NCBI GenBank assembly: GCA_050008715.1
Contig: JBEKMC010000003.1
Location: 17,211 to 81,210, forward strand
Direction of reading: 5' to 3'
Source: JAKACA01 sp050008715
GTDB lineage: Bacteria > Actinomycetota > Acidimicrobiia > Acidimicrobiales > Bog-793
Length of the DNA: 64,000 bases
Position numbers and translations under genes: made by a program. The notes below the pieces were generated by a model. It did no database searches. It had not been told where the DNA came from and was given only the letters and a program-made list of their open reading frames with translations. Positions 43,275 to 52,809 of this stretch are shown in pieces (the first letter of the stretch is position 1; each line of letters opens with the position of its first letter).

Positions 43275-45560
43275 TTACTGCGTCGCCAGCCCCTGGCGGT
43301 CCTCGGCGTCGTCGGGCACGCCTCGGCGCACCCGTTCGTCGGTCTCGATGACGACGTTGCCGAGGGCTCCCGGCGTGAACTCGCCTCGGCCAGGGCATCG
43401 GGGGCTCACCGGCGAGCCGTTCTGATACCCGACCGTGAAACCCCTCACGCCGAAGGTGACGAGCGTCGTGCGGGCAATGTGCCCCTGGCCGACCGGGACG
43501 TCGCCGTAGTACAGCTCGACGTCGCCGGCGAAGGCGCCCGTCGGCGTGAACTCGATCCTCGCCACGACCGGTCCGGCCGGCAACCTGACCTCCGCCGAGA
43601 TCGTCGTCAGCGTCGATCCGAGATGGTTGTAGCCGAAGTGCAGCCGGCCGTCGTCCACATAGGCGACGTAACCGCCTGCGTGACTCCCGTGACAGACGAT
43701 GACACCGCCGCCGCCGGACTCGGGCATCACCAGCTCGGCCAGCAGGCGCCACGCCCGGTTGCTGAGGTTTGGCGCGATCAGCTGAGGGATCGACCCGATG
43801 CCGGGGTGGAGGACGAACCGCTGCCTTCGGTATCTCGGGTCCGCACCCCTCGCCGGCTGGTTCGTGACCGGGAGCACGTTGAACCGCTCCGCCTCCGCCC
43901 ACCACAAGCTGACGAGCCCGGCCAACTTCTCCGGGCACTCGCCGGCGAGGTCCCGAGTCTCCGAGAAGTCCTCGGCGACGTGATAGAGCTCCCAGTCGTC
44001 GGCCTCGAACGACCGGTTCGGGTCGTCGTGCTCGGTGTAGCGGATCACCGGCAGCGGATGGAAGACGACCGCCTTCCATCCGTCGTGGTACATCGCCCTC
44101 GATCCGAGCATCTCGTAGTACTGGGTGACATGGCGGCTCGGCACCTCGCCGGAGTCGAACGTATGGGCGAAGCTCACGCCTTCGACGGGTCGCTGCGCCA
44201 CTCCGTTGATCTCGGTCGGTATATCGAGCCCGATGACCTCGAGCAGCGTCGGCATGATGTCAACGGCGTGGACGTACTGGTGCCGGGTGGCGCCTCGCCG
44301 GCTGAGCCGTGCGGGGAAGTGGGCGATGAGCGGGTCGCACACGCCACCTTCGTGGGTCTCGCGCTTCCATCGCTTGAGCGGCGTGTTGCCCGCCCATGCC
44401 CAGCCCCAGGCGTAATGGCTGTAAGCCTGTGGGCCGCCGAGCTGATCGATACGGGCGAGGTTCTCCTCCATCGACTCCGGCTCGAAGTTGAAGAAGTAGA
44501 GCTCGTTGAACGAGCCGCGCGGCCCGCCCTCTGCGCTGGCGCCGTTGTCGCTCATCACGAGCACGATCGTGTTGTCGAGCTCGCCCATCGATTCGATGAA
44601 GGCGAGCAGCCGCCCGACCTGCGCGTCGGTATGGGTGAGAAACCCCGCGTAGACCTCCATCATCCGAGCGAACACGGTCTGCTCGTCACTCGTGAGGGAG
44701 TCCCAAGCCGGCACCCACTGGGGGCGCTCGCTCAGCTCGGTGCCGGGGGGCAGCAGCCCGGAGGCGACCTGGCGTGCGTACACGGAGTCCCTCCAGGAGT
44801 CCCAGCCCTGGTCGAACCGTCGGCGATAGCGGTCGATGTACTCCCGCGGCGCCTGGTGAGGTGCATGACAGGCACCGGGAGTGAACCAGAGGAAGAACGG
44901 CTTCTCCGGCGAGACGGCCCGCAGGTCCTTCATGAACAAGATGGCGTGGTCGACGAGGTCGTCGGTCAGGTGATAGCCCTCCGCCGGTGTCCGCGGCGGA
45001 TCCACCTGATGATTGTCGTAGACGAGGTCAGGGTGGAACTGATCGGTCTCACCACCGAGAAACCCATAGAACCGCTCGAAACCCCTCCCGAGCGGCCACC
45101 GCTCCTTCGATCCGCCCATCGCCATGTCAGGTGCGGGGGCGAGATGCCACTTGCCGACGGCGAAGGTGGAGTAGCCGTTCTGCAGCAGGATTTCGGAGAG
45201 AAAGCCGCTGCTCTTCGGCACGACCGCGTCGTAGCCCGGAAAGCCTGTCGCCATCTCCACGATCCGGCCCATGCCGTTCGTATGGTGGTTGCGACCGGTG
45301 ATCAACGCGGCCCGCGTCGGCGAGCACAACGCAGTCGTGTGGAAGTTGGAGTAGCGCAACCCGTTCGCCGCCAGGCGATCAAATGTCGGAGTGGCGACAT
45401 CCGAGCCGTAACAGCCGAACTGGGCATATCCAACGTCGTCGAGCAGCACGATCACGACGTTTGGAGCGCCGTCGGGAGCGCTTGGCAACGGTGGCCACCA
45501 GGGCGTCGAATCCTCCAGGGTGCGCCCGATCACGCCCTCGAACGCATGCTCTGTCGGCAT
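43275..45560 (-). CDS. Type I (formylglycine) sulfatase
   Basis: A 761-residue arylsulfatase-family protein. VLLDDVGYAQFGCYG (about 38-52) provides the metal-binding Asp pair. CSPTRAALITGR starting at Cys79 is the C-x-P-x-R motif in which Cys is converted to formylglycine. KWHLAP near 135 and SDNGASAEGG near 350 complete the metal and substrate site. About 200 C-terminal residues form a beta-rich domain. It hydrolyses a sulfate ester of unknown type. There is no signal peptide, so it is probably cytoplasmic or exported by another route. GGGGGAGG precedes the ATG. No formylglycine-generating enzyme gene is in the window. Confidence 0.9.
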   Translation of the reverse strand: MPTEHAFEGVIGRTLEDSTPWWPPLPSAPDGAPNVVIVLLDDVGYAQFGCYGSDVATPTFDRLAANGLRYSNFHTTALCSPTRAALITGRNHHTNGMGRIVEMATGFPGYDAVVPKSSGFLSEILLQNGYSTFAVGKWHLAPAPDMAMGGSKERWPLGRGFERFYGFLGGETDQFHPDLVYDNHQVDPPRTPAEGYHLTDDLVDHAILFMKDLRAVSPEKPFFLWFTPGACHAPHQAPREYIDRYRRRFDQGWDSWRDSVYARQVASGLLPPGTELSERPQWVPAWDSLTSDEQTVFARMMEVYAGFLTHTDAQVGRLLAFIESMGELDNTIVLVMSDNGASAEGGPRGSFNELYFFNFEPESMEENLARIDQLGGPQAYSHYAWGWAWAGNTPLKRWKRETHEGGVCDPLIAHFPARLSRRGATRHQYVHAVDIMPTLLEVIGLDIPTEINGVAQRPVEGVSFAHTFDSGEVPSRHVTQYYEMLGSRAMYHDGWKAVVFHPLPVIRYTEHDDPNRSFEADDWELYHVAEDFSETRDLAGECPEKLAGLVSLWWAEAERFNVLPVTNQPARGADPRYRRQRFVLHPGIGSIPQLIAPNLSNRAWRLLAELVMPESGGGGVIVCHGSHAGGYVAYVDDGRLHFGYNHLGSTLTTISAEVRLPAGPVVARIEFTPTGAFAGDVELYYGDVPVGQGHIARTTLVTFGVRGFTVGYQNGSPVSPRCPGRGEFTPGALGNVVIETDERVRRGVPDDAEDRQGLATQ

Positions 45561-45578
45561 GGTGCCTCCCCCGGTTGT

Positions 45579-45600
45579 TGCAGTAAATCTGCCATTTGCA
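45579..45600 (-). promoter_or_regulatory. AT-rich dyad in front of the sulfatase gene
   Basis: TGCAGTAAAT (45579-45588) and ATTTGCA (45594-45600) form an interrupted inverted repeat (arms TGCA..AAAT and ATTTGCA). It lies 19 bp upstream of the sulfatase ATG, in a 47-bp gap after the acyltransferase gene. The low GC content stands out. It may be an operator, or hold the -10 of a separate sulfatase promoter. Confidence 0.4.
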
Positions 45601-45607
45601 GGTTAAG

Positions 45608-47920
45608 TCATCGGTGCCCGAGCGTGTTGGCGCCCCTGCTCGGCACGAGCGAGCGCAGATACGGGAGGAGTGCCCCTTGCAGCCGGGCGCCACAGACGGT
45701 CTGCGGGACCTTGAAGACGTCGTTTCCCCAGTAGAAGTGAATCCCGTCCGACGTGCGGCAGATGCTCCCGCCAACGTCAGCTTGGAAGTGTCCCGCCGGC
45801 GTCACCTCGGGGCCGATGTCGAAGAAGTACGCCTTGCCCGGGCGAGCATCGGCTGCCCTTCGCAGCAGCGCGTTGATGAGACCGTGCCGGTAGGACAAAG
45901 CCGCCGGATTCTCCTCGCCGTTCGGCCACGGTGGTGGCAGCATCCACGGGACGGAGAGGAACACCACCTTGGCGCCGTGCTTGTCGACGGAGTCCACGAG
46001 CGCGTCCATCAGACCCACGAGGTAGGTGTCGAACGACGGCTCGCCGAGATACACGTCCTCGCCGTTGAGGAGGTGATCCATCGAGTCCCACCAACCCATC
46101 TCGATGAGCACGACTTGAGGGCGGAAGCTCTTCGCATCCTCGATCCACGATTGATCGGCGCTGTAGCACGGTGGATCCATGTCGGCCCACGTGCCGGCAG
46201 CACCGACTTCCCCGGTTTGGATGAACCCACAGCCGAGCGTCGTGTCGTTCGCCAGCACCACGCCGTAGCTCTCCTCGTTGAGGGCGAGCTGGAAGCCGAG
46301 CGACTGCGCCACCGAATCGCCGATCAGCATCACGCGCTCCGGCGGGCAGGTATGGAACGTGGCGTAGACCTTCGCGAACGAGGCGACCGGGAGCAGCACC
46401 CGGCAGTGCACATCGGGCTTTCCCGTCAGGCGGGCGGCGACCGACGTCGTGGTGTGACTGAGCTGGGGAGGCGGGAGCGGCACGGCGGCCGCAACGCTGC
46501 CGGCGACCATGACCGCCGCAAGGGCTCCCGAGAGCCCGAGCCCGCCGAGGACCCACGTGATGACCAGCGGAACCCGGCGCTGCCGGATGGGCTGTTCGAC
46601 CAGGAAGTACGACACGACTGCGGCCACGTAGCTCGCAACCACGCGGAGTCCGAACAGGTGCCAGCCCGACAGGCCCGTGTTGGCGACGTCGAGCCACAGG
46701 AAGATCGGATAGTGCCAGAGGTACAGCCCGTACGAGATGGCACCCGTTGCGCGCAACGGGAAGACGGAGAACACGGCCCGGATGACCGACCAGCCATCCC
46801 CCGCCGCAAACGACGCGATCAGCAACACGACGGCGATGTCGACGGCAAGGAACCCCCCTTCGTACAACCGGCCCACGCCGTTCGGGGCAAAGACGATCGC
46901 GATCACGAGCCCGGCGAGGCCGGCAAGACCGCCCGCCTGTAACGCCAGCCACGTCGGCCGCCACGGAGAGGGCGCCGGCTGAGCCTGCGGCGCGATGCCT
47001 GGGGACCCAGGCGCCGCGCCCGGGGCAGCCACTGCGGCGACAGCATCCACCTCGGCAATCCGAACCCGCCGGGCCTTCCGAATCGCGAGGAAGACGGCGA
47101 GCGACGCCCCGCAGAGCAGTCCTTGCGAGCGCGTGTCGGTGCCGAAGTACACCCAGATCCGATCGAGGGGCGAACCGCGGCGGTAGAGGACGCCCATCTC
47201 TACGGCGGATGCCAGTGCGCCGGCGATCGTGAGGACCAGCAGGGCGGCCAATCGCGGCTGTCCCGGTCCGGAATGCTCGGCGAGATGGCGGCCCCGCGAA
47301 CGCCTGCGGTTGGAGAGCGTGAGGACGCCGAGGACCAGGAGCGGCCAGACGAGGTAGAACTGCTCCTCGATCGCGAGCGACCAGGTGTGTTGCAGCGCCG
47401 AGGGAACGGCCGTCTGGGCGAAGTAACCGGTTCCCGTGGCGATCTGGTGCCAGTTGGCGAAGTAGAAGATGGTCGAGATGCCATCCATGCGAAAGTCCGG
47501 CACTGCCCCGTTCGGGCCGACGATGGCCTGCTGGATGGCGACGGCGGCCACGACGCAGAACAGCGCCGGGAGCAGGCGGCGGGCCCGGCGCGCCCAGAAC
47601 CTGCCGAGGCGGATGGCTCGCGAGGCACTCCACTCGGCCAGCAACAGCGACGTGATGAGGAATCCGGAGAGGACGAAGAAAGCCTCCACCCCGAAGTAGC
47701 CCCCCTGGCCGACCAACGTGCCACCGACGGACAAGTCGCCGTGATAGAGGAGCACCGCCAGAATGGCGAGGCCTCTCAGCCCGTCGAGAGCCGGCTCGTG
47801 ACGCAAGGCCGGCCGGCCGATCCGCTCGCCGCCCTCGTGCGCGGCCGGCGGCTCCTGCTCCCCGGCACCCCGGTCTCGGCGACGCTTCACCAGCTTCGGA
47901 CGGTAATCGACCGGGACCAT
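45608..47920 (-). CDS. Acyltransferase-3 membrane protein with C-terminal SGNH domain (OafA-like)
   Basis: A 770-residue protein. Residues about 40-440 contain ten or more membrane helices, starting with the family motif ALDGLRGLAILAVLLYHG that holds the conserved His. The C-terminal extracytoplasmic part is an SGNH hydrolase-like domain, with block I MLIGDSVAQSLGF near 545 and the final block DGIHFYWGNDVFK near 735 supplying Asp and His. Such fused proteins O-acetylate surface polysaccharides or peptidoglycan. No polysaccharide cluster surrounds it, so the acceptor is unknown. It lies 47 bp upstream of the sulfatase gene on the same strand. Confidence 0.88.
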   Translation of the reverse strand: MVPVDYRPKLVKRRRDRGAGEQEPPAAHEGGERIGRPALRHEPALDGLRGLAILAVLLYHGDLSVGGTLVGQGGYFGVEAFFVLSGFLITSLLLAEWSASRAIRLGRFWARRARRLLPALFCVVAAVAIQQAIVGPNGAVPDFRMDGISTIFYFANWHQIATGTGYFAQTAVPSALQHTWSLAIEEQFYLVWPLLVLGVLTLSNRRRSRGRHLAEHSGPGQPRLAALLVLTIAGALASAVEMGVLYRRGSPLDRIWVYFGTDTRSQGLLCGASLAVFLAIRKARRVRIAEVDAVAAVAAPGAAPGSPGIAPQAQPAPSPWRPTWLALQAGGLAGLAGLVIAIVFAPNGVGRLYEGGFLAVDIAVVLLIASFAAGDGWSVIRAVFSVFPLRATGAISYGLYLWHYPIFLWLDVANTGLSGWHLFGLRVVASYVAAVVSYFLVEQPIRQRRVPLVITWVLGGLGLSGALAAVMVAGSVAAAVPLPPPQLSHTTTSVAARLTGKPDVHCRVLLPVASFAKVYATFHTCPPERVMLIGDSVAQSLGFQLALNEESYGVVLANDTTLGCGFIQTGEVGAAGTWADMDPPCYSADQSWIEDAKSFRPQVVLIEMGWWDSMDHLLNGEDVYLGEPSFDTYLVGLMDALVDSVDKHGAKVVFLSVPWMLPPPWPNGEENPAALSYRHGLINALLRRAADARPGKAYFFDIGPEVTPAGHFQADVGGSICRTSDGIHFYWGNDVFKVPQTVCGARLQGALLPYLRSLVPSRGANTLGHR

Positions 47921-47970
47921 GGGTAGGCGCCATCACTGATGCTCGGCTTCCGCTGACGCGGCAGCGCACG

Positions 47971-49344
47971 TCACTCAGTCGAGGCGAGTGCCCATTGCCC
48001 CCTTCCCTTGGCTTGGGCCGCTGTGAGGGCGTGGTCGGCTCGCCCGAGGATCGTGTCCACGGGCGTTCCCGCCGGCAGCCCGTGCGCGATCCCCACGCAG
48101 GCACCGACGTCAACGGTCACACCGTCGCCGACCGACAACGGCCGCGACAGCTGCGCGACGACACGCTCCGCGATCATGACCATCTGAGATGGCGAGGGGG
48201 ACCCGTTGCACAGCACGGCGAACTCGTCACCGCCGAGGCGCGCCAGCTCGTCAGTCGGGCGCATGACCGACGACAGCCTCCGGGCGGTGACGCGCAGCAC
48301 GGCGTCGCCTGCCAGGTGCCCGAGCTCGTCGTTGATCTTTCGGAAGCCGTCTACGTCGATGTACAGGACGCCAGGTTGGTCTCCCGATTCGACGACGGTC
48401 TCGAGGGCCTGGAAGAAGCTCCGCCGGTTCCCGAGGCCTGTCAGGGCATCCCGCGAGCCGACCTCCTTCGGGCTGTCGTTGCCCGAGCGGTGCGACATCG
48501 CCAGCGTGGCGGTGAGCACAGCCCGTTCGAGCGCCAGGCGGGCGAACGGCGGCAAACGCCCCTCGTCGCGCGACCACGCGATGAGGCAGGCGTCGGCCCG
48601 ACCGTCGGGCCCGGGATGGACGGCGAAACAGGACACGGACACGTAACCGGCAGCCCTCGCCGTCGCCCGTAGGGAGGACGAGAGCTGGCTCAGGTTCTCG
48701 CATTCCACCGACGAGGCGCCGGCCCAGATCTCGTCCCAGGGACCCGAGCTCGGCGGCCCGGGCACGTCGGGCAGATCCGGCGAGCGGAGCAGGCCCCGGT
48801 CATCGCGGCCATGCCGCACGAAGTAGCACTCGCGAGCCACCGGCGGATAGCGCAGCGCCTCGGAGAGATCACGGAAGATCTCCTCGAGTGACACGTCTTT
48901 GACGATGGCGGCAAGTACGTGGTCGAAGCGGGCGTAGGCGCTCTCCGGCAGCAGGATCATCGTCAAGCCGGCGACGACGGGATCGTTGGAGCGGTTGACG
49001 GCCCACGCCTCGGTCAGCCGGACCGTGCCGTCGACGTCGAGGTAGGGCAGCGGTACCGGCCCGACCATCTCACCTTGCGGACGACGCATCGTCGCCGCGA
49101 GCAACTCCTCGACAAGGGCCCGCTCGTCGGAGGTGGATACGAAGTCGCTGATTCGTGCTCCGACGAGCTGGGCGTACGTTCGGCTGCCGAGGCGGTCGAT
49201 CTGTCCTGCGGCGTACCGGATGGTCCCGAGCGAATCGAGCACCATGAGCACGGCCGGAAGCGAATCGAGCAGATTCTGGAAGTAACTCGACGGCGGCGGG
49301 GGTGGCGACGAGCCGTTGTCGGTGCTCACGTCCCTGCGCAACAT
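47971..49344 (-). CDS. PAS-GGDEF diguanylate cyclase
   Basis: A 457-residue soluble protein. A PAS-like domain lies at about 20-130 (FQNLLDSLPAVLMVLDSLGTIRYAAG). A poorly recognised GAF-like region spans about 150-280. A C-terminal GGDEF domain begins DALTGLGNRRSFF and has RLGGDEFAVL near residue 380, with an intact I-site RPTD nine residues before it. It should synthesise c-di-GMP with product inhibition. There is no EAL domain. The ATG at 49344 is chosen because it lies 88 bp from the divergent marR-like start. A longer frame to 49719 would overlap that gene and is non-native in composition. Confidence 0.88.
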   Translation of the reverse strand: MLRRDVSTDNGSSPPPPPSSYFQNLLDSLPAVLMVLDSLGTIRYAAGQIDRLGSRTYAQLVGARISDFVSTSDERALVEELLAATMRRPQGEMVGPVPLPYLDVDGTVRLTEAWAVNRSNDPVVAGLTMILLPESAYARFDHVLAAIVKDVSLEEIFRDLSEALRYPPVARECYFVRHGRDDRGLLRSPDLPDVPGPPSSGPWDEIWAGASSVECENLSQLSSSLRATARAAGYVSVSCFAVHPGPDGRADACLIAWSRDEGRLPPFARLALERAVLTATLAMSHRSGNDSPKEVGSRDALTGLGNRRSFFQALETVVESGDQPGVLYIDVDGFRKINDELGHLAGDAVLRVTARRLSSVMRPTDELARLGGDEFAVLCNGSPSPSQMVMIAERVVAQLSRPLSVGDGVTVDVGACVGIAHGLPAGTPVDTILGRADHALTAAQAKGRGQWALASTE

Positions 49345-49418
49345 GGTCGGGCAGCGTAACGGGTCGCCAGGTCGGAGGCGAGGAGCGCGATTGTTTCCTG
49401 CGCAAGTAACAGCAGCGC

Positions 49419-49424
49419 TAGGCT
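49419..49424 (+). promoter_or_regulatory. Candidate -10 box of a leaderless marR-like transcript
   Basis: TAGGCT fits TANNNT and ends 7 nt before the GTG at 49432. A weak TTCCTG 18 bp upstream could serve as -35. No ribosome site precedes the GTG, which fits leaderless initiation, common in actinobacteria. Confidence 0.4.
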
Positions 49425-49431
49425 TCCGACC

Positions 49432-49998
49432 GTGTCCTGCGATCAACCGACGGCGCCTGATACCGATCCCGTCGTCCTCGCTCGCCTCGTCTTCGAAGTG
49501 GCAGCGTCGCTTCGCCGAGCGGCCGTGCCGGCGGTCGAGCGCGATTACGGTCTGCCCCAGCAAAGCCTCGACGTGCTCCTTCGCCTCTCGCAGGCGGACG
49601 GCGGCCAGCTCCGAATGACGGATCTGGCCGCACTGACGATGCTGACGCCGAGCGGTCTGACGAGAGCCGTGGATCGGCTCTGCGCCGCCGGGCTCGTCCG
49701 CCGCCAAGCCTGCGCACACGATCGACGTAGCGCCTTTGCCTCACTCACGGGAGAGGGCACGGCTCGGGTACATGCCGCCATGTCATGTCACCGCACGACG
49801 CTGGCCCAGCTGCTCGCAGAAGCGCTCGAACCATCGGAACAGGATCGTCTCGCCGGCCTGCTCGTGCAGCTCCTCGAGCACCTCGGCGCCCGCCCCGCCC
49901 CCGGCCCCGCCAGCTGGACGCCGGCTCGGCGAGCAGCACCAGTCGAGGGCGGCGACAGCACCGGTCGGCTTAACGTCTCGGTCAAGCGGAACCGGTAG
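49432..49998 (+). CDS. MarR-family transcriptional regulator
   Basis: A 188-residue winged-helix regulator. The core spans about 15-150, with recognition helix TMLTPSGLTRAVDRLCAAGLV and wing RRQACAHDRRSAFASLTGEG (near 65-105). A Pro/Ala-rich tail follows. MarR proteins are dimeric and usually respond to small aromatic ligands. It is divergent from the diguanylate cyclase and 11 bp before the aconitase gene on the same strand, so it could regulate either. In a simple view it may be co-transcribed with aconitase. Confidence 0.82.
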   Translation: MSCDQPTAPDTDPVVLARLVFEVAASLRRAAVPAVERDYGLPQQSLDVLLRLSQADGGQLRMTDLAALTMLTPSGLTRAVDRLCAAGLVRRQACAHDRRSAFASLTGEGTARVHAAMSCHRTTLAQLLAEALEPSEQDRLAGLLVQLLEHLGARPAPGPASWTPARRAAPVEGGDSTGRLNVSVKRNR

Positions 49999-50009
49999 CG
50001 TCGCAGCTG

Positions 50010-52742
50010 ATGACCGACACCGACCAGATGGCCAACAGTTTCTCGTCGAAGGCAACCCTCGAGGTCGGCGGTGACACCTACGAGATCCATCGTCTCGACG
50101 CCCTCGCCGGGCTCTGCGATCTGTCGAAGGTCCCCTACTCCGTCAAGCTGCTCCTCGAGAACCTGCTCCGCAACGAGGACGGTGCCCAGGTGACGGCTGC
50201 CGACATCGAGGCACTGGCGACGAACGCCGCCGCCGGCGTGGCGGCACAACGCGAGATCGCATTCTCGCCGGCGCGCATCCTCCTCCAGGACTTCACAGGC
50301 GTTCCCTGCGTGGTCGACCTGGCCGCCATGCGCGACGCCGTCGAGGACCTCGGCGGCAAGCCCGACCGCGTCAACCCGCTCGTGCCCGTCGACCTCGTGA
50401 TCGACCACTCCGTCGTGGCGGACGTCTACAACCGGCCCGACGCCCTCAGCGTGAACACTCGCCTCGAGTACGAGCGCAACGCCGAGCGCTACCGCTTCCT
50501 CAGGTGGGGGCAACAGGCGTTCTCGAATTTCCGGGTGGTCCCGCCCGGCACCGGGATCTGCCACCAGGTGAACCTCGAGTATCTCAGCCGGGTCGTCTTC
50601 GCGGACGCTCAGGGCGCCGCATATCCCGACAGCGTCGTCGGCACCGACTCGCACACGCCGATGGTGAACGGCCTCGGCATTCTCGCCTGGGGCGCCGGTG
50701 GCATCGAAGCCGAGGCGGCCATGCTCGGGCAACCGATCTCGATGCTCGTGCCACCCGTCGTCGGCCTGCGTTTGCACGGGGAACTGCGGGAGGGCACGAC
50801 GGCCACCGACCTCGTGCTGCACATCGCAGAGCTCCTCCGCCGTCACGGCGTGGTGGGCAAGTTCGTCGAGTGCTACGGCCCCGGTGTCGCACGTGTGCCC
50901 CTCGAGAACCGGGCGACGATCGGCAACATGTCGCCGGAGTACGGCTCGACCGTCACCATCTTCCCGATCGACGCCGAGACGCTCCGCTACCTCGAGCTGA
51001 CTGGCCGGCCGCCGGAACTACTGGCGCTCGTCGAGACCTACGCCAAGACCCAAGGTCTCTGGCACGACCCCGAGGCGAGCCCGGCCTACACCGAGCACGC
51101 CGAGCTCGACCTCTCCACGGTGGAGCCGAGCATCGCCGGGCCGTCGCGCCCGCAGGACCGGGTGAAGTTGTCCGAGGCGAAGACGCGCTTCGCGCAGGCC
51201 CTGCCGAAGTCGCTGCCCGAAGGCGACGCCTCGGTCGCCGACGCCCCGGCCGGTCGGCGGGCCGCTCGCCCGGTGCCGGTACGCCTTGCCGACGGGACCG
51301 AATTCGAGCTCGACCACGGCCATGTCGTCGTCGCCGCCATCACCTCGTGCACGAACACGTCGAACCCGCAGGTGATGATCGCCGCCGGCCTGCTGGCACG
51401 TAACGCCGCCGAACGCGGCCTGAGCTCCAAGCCGTGGGTGAAGACCTCTCTCGCCCCCGGGTCGCGCGTGGCGATGGACTACTTCGACCGGGCAGGCTTG
51501 ACCAAGCCACTGGAACAGATGGGCTTCGGCCTCGTCGGCTTCGGGTGCACGACCTGCATCGGCAACTCCGGCCCGTTGCTGCCGGAGATCTCGGAGGCGA
51601 TCAACGCCAACACGCTCGCCTGCGTGTCGGTCCTCTCGGGCAACCGGAATTTCGAGGGTCGCATCCACCCGGACGTCCGCATGAACTACCTGGCGTCGCC
51701 GCCACTCGTGGTCGCCTACGCCCTCGCCGGCACGATGGACATCGACCTCGCGTCCGATCCCCTCGGGACCGGATCCGACGGCGAGCCGGTGTTCCTACGC
51801 GACATCTGGCCGACCATGAGCGACATCGTGGCGGTGTCCAGCGTGGCGGTCGGCGCCGACTTGTTCCGGCGGGACTACGCCGAGGTCTTCCACGGGGACG
51901 ACGCTTGGCGGGAGATGGACGTGCCGTCAGGGCACCGTTACGAATGGGGCGAGACGTCCACCTACATTCGCAAGCCGCCGTATTTCGACGACATGGCCGT
52001 CGATCCCGGCCCGCTCACCGACGTCATCGGCGCCCGCGTGCTGGCGATCCTCGGCGACAGCGTGACGACGGACCACATCTCGCCGGCGGGCTCGATCAAG
52101 GCAAGCAGCCCGGCCGGGCAATGGCTCGTCGATCACGGCGTGGAACCGAAGGACTTCAACTCCTACGGGACGCGGCGCGGCAACCACGAAGTCATGATCC
52201 GTGGGACGTTCGCCAATACCCGAATCCGCAACCGCCTCGCCCCTGGGACCGAAGGCGGTGTGACACTTCACCTACCCGATGGCGAGGAGCTGGCGATCTA
52301 CGACGCGGCCGAACGCTACGCCGCCGAGGGCCGTCCGCTCCTCGTGCTCGCAGGCAAGGAGTACGGGTCCGGCTCGTCGCGTGACTGGGCCGGAAAGGGC
52401 CCGAGACTGCTCGGGATTCGGGCCGTGATCGCCGAGAGCTTCGAGCGGATCCACCGCTCCAATCTCATCGGCATGGGCGTCCTCCCGTTGCAGTTCGACG
52501 AAGGCGAGAACGTCGAGACGCTCGGCCTCACCGGCTGGGAGCTCTACAGCATCGAAGGCGTCGCCGGCGTCGAGGCGGCTGACCTGGTCCGCCGCCAGCT
52601 GCAGGTGACGGCCAGGGATGCCGGTGATGAGGTCGTTCGCCGCTTCAGCGCCCGCCTCCGTATCGACACGCCGACGGAGGCCGACTACTTCGCCGGCGGC
52701 GGGATCCTGCTGCACGTAGCACGGCAGCTCGCTCGCGACTGA
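50010..52742 (+). CDS. acnA: Aconitate hydratase (AcnA type)
   Basis: A 910-residue enzyme of the TCA cycle, interconverting citrate and isocitrate through a [4Fe-4S] cluster. Cluster cysteines are in ITSCTNTSNP near residue 447 and GCTTCIGNSG near 513 and 516. Other signature segments are GTDSHTPMVNGLGILAWG near 212 and YGSGSSRDWAGKG near 785. Length is normal for the AcnA/IRP1 type found in actinobacteria. Start: ATG 50010, or the ATG at 50028 (MANSF). The gene lies just after the marR-like gene. No fumarase or citrate synthase is in the window. Confidence 0.97.
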   Translation: MTDTDQMANSFSSKATLEVGGDTYEIHRLDALAGLCDLSKVPYSVKLLLENLLRNEDGAQVTAADIEALATNAAAGVAAQREIAFSPARILLQDFTGVPCVVDLAAMRDAVEDLGGKPDRVNPLVPVDLVIDHSVVADVYNRPDALSVNTRLEYERNAERYRFLRWGQQAFSNFRVVPPGTGICHQVNLEYLSRVVFADAQGAAYPDSVVGTDSHTPMVNGLGILAWGAGGIEAEAAMLGQPISMLVPPVVGLRLHGELREGTTATDLVLHIAELLRRHGVVGKFVECYGPGVARVPLENRATIGNMSPEYGSTVTIFPIDAETLRYLELTGRPPELLALVETYAKTQGLWHDPEASPAYTEHAELDLSTVEPSIAGPSRPQDRVKLSEAKTRFAQALPKSLPEGDASVADAPAGRRAARPVPVRLADGTEFELDHGHVVVAAITSCTNTSNPQVMIAAGLLARNAAERGLSSKPWVKTSLAPGSRVAMDYFDRAGLTKPLEQMGFGLVGFGCTTCIGNSGPLLPEISEAINANTLACVSVLSGNRNFEGRIHPDVRMNYLASPPLVVAYALAGTMDIDLASDPLGTGSDGEPVFLRDIWPTMSDIVAVSSVAVGADLFRRDYAEVFHGDDAWREMDVPSGHRYEWGETSTYIRKPPYFDDMAVDPGPLTDVIGARVLAILGDSVTTDHISPAGSIKASSPAGQWLVDHGVEPKDFNSYGTRRGNHEVMIRGTFANTRIRNRLAPGTEGGVTLHLPDGEELAIYDAAERYAAEGRPLLVLAGKEYGSGSSRDWAGKGPRLLGIRAVIAESFERIHRSNLIGMGVLPLQFDEGENVETLGLTGWELYSIEGVAGVEAADLVRRQLQVTARDAGDEVVRRFSARLRIDTPTEADYFAGGGILLHVARQLARD

Positions 52743-52809
52743 ACGGGCTGCCGGCGGTCATCTACTTCCGCACGCCCGATACCGGCGCGTCAGGCTCGGC
52801 CGGCGCGGC

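Noticed and set aside
42792..45734. Plus-strand frame of 980 codons opposite the sulfatase gene
   Set aside because: An antisense shadow: the sulfatase on the minus strand has an intact catalytic motif, a good ribosome site and normal length.
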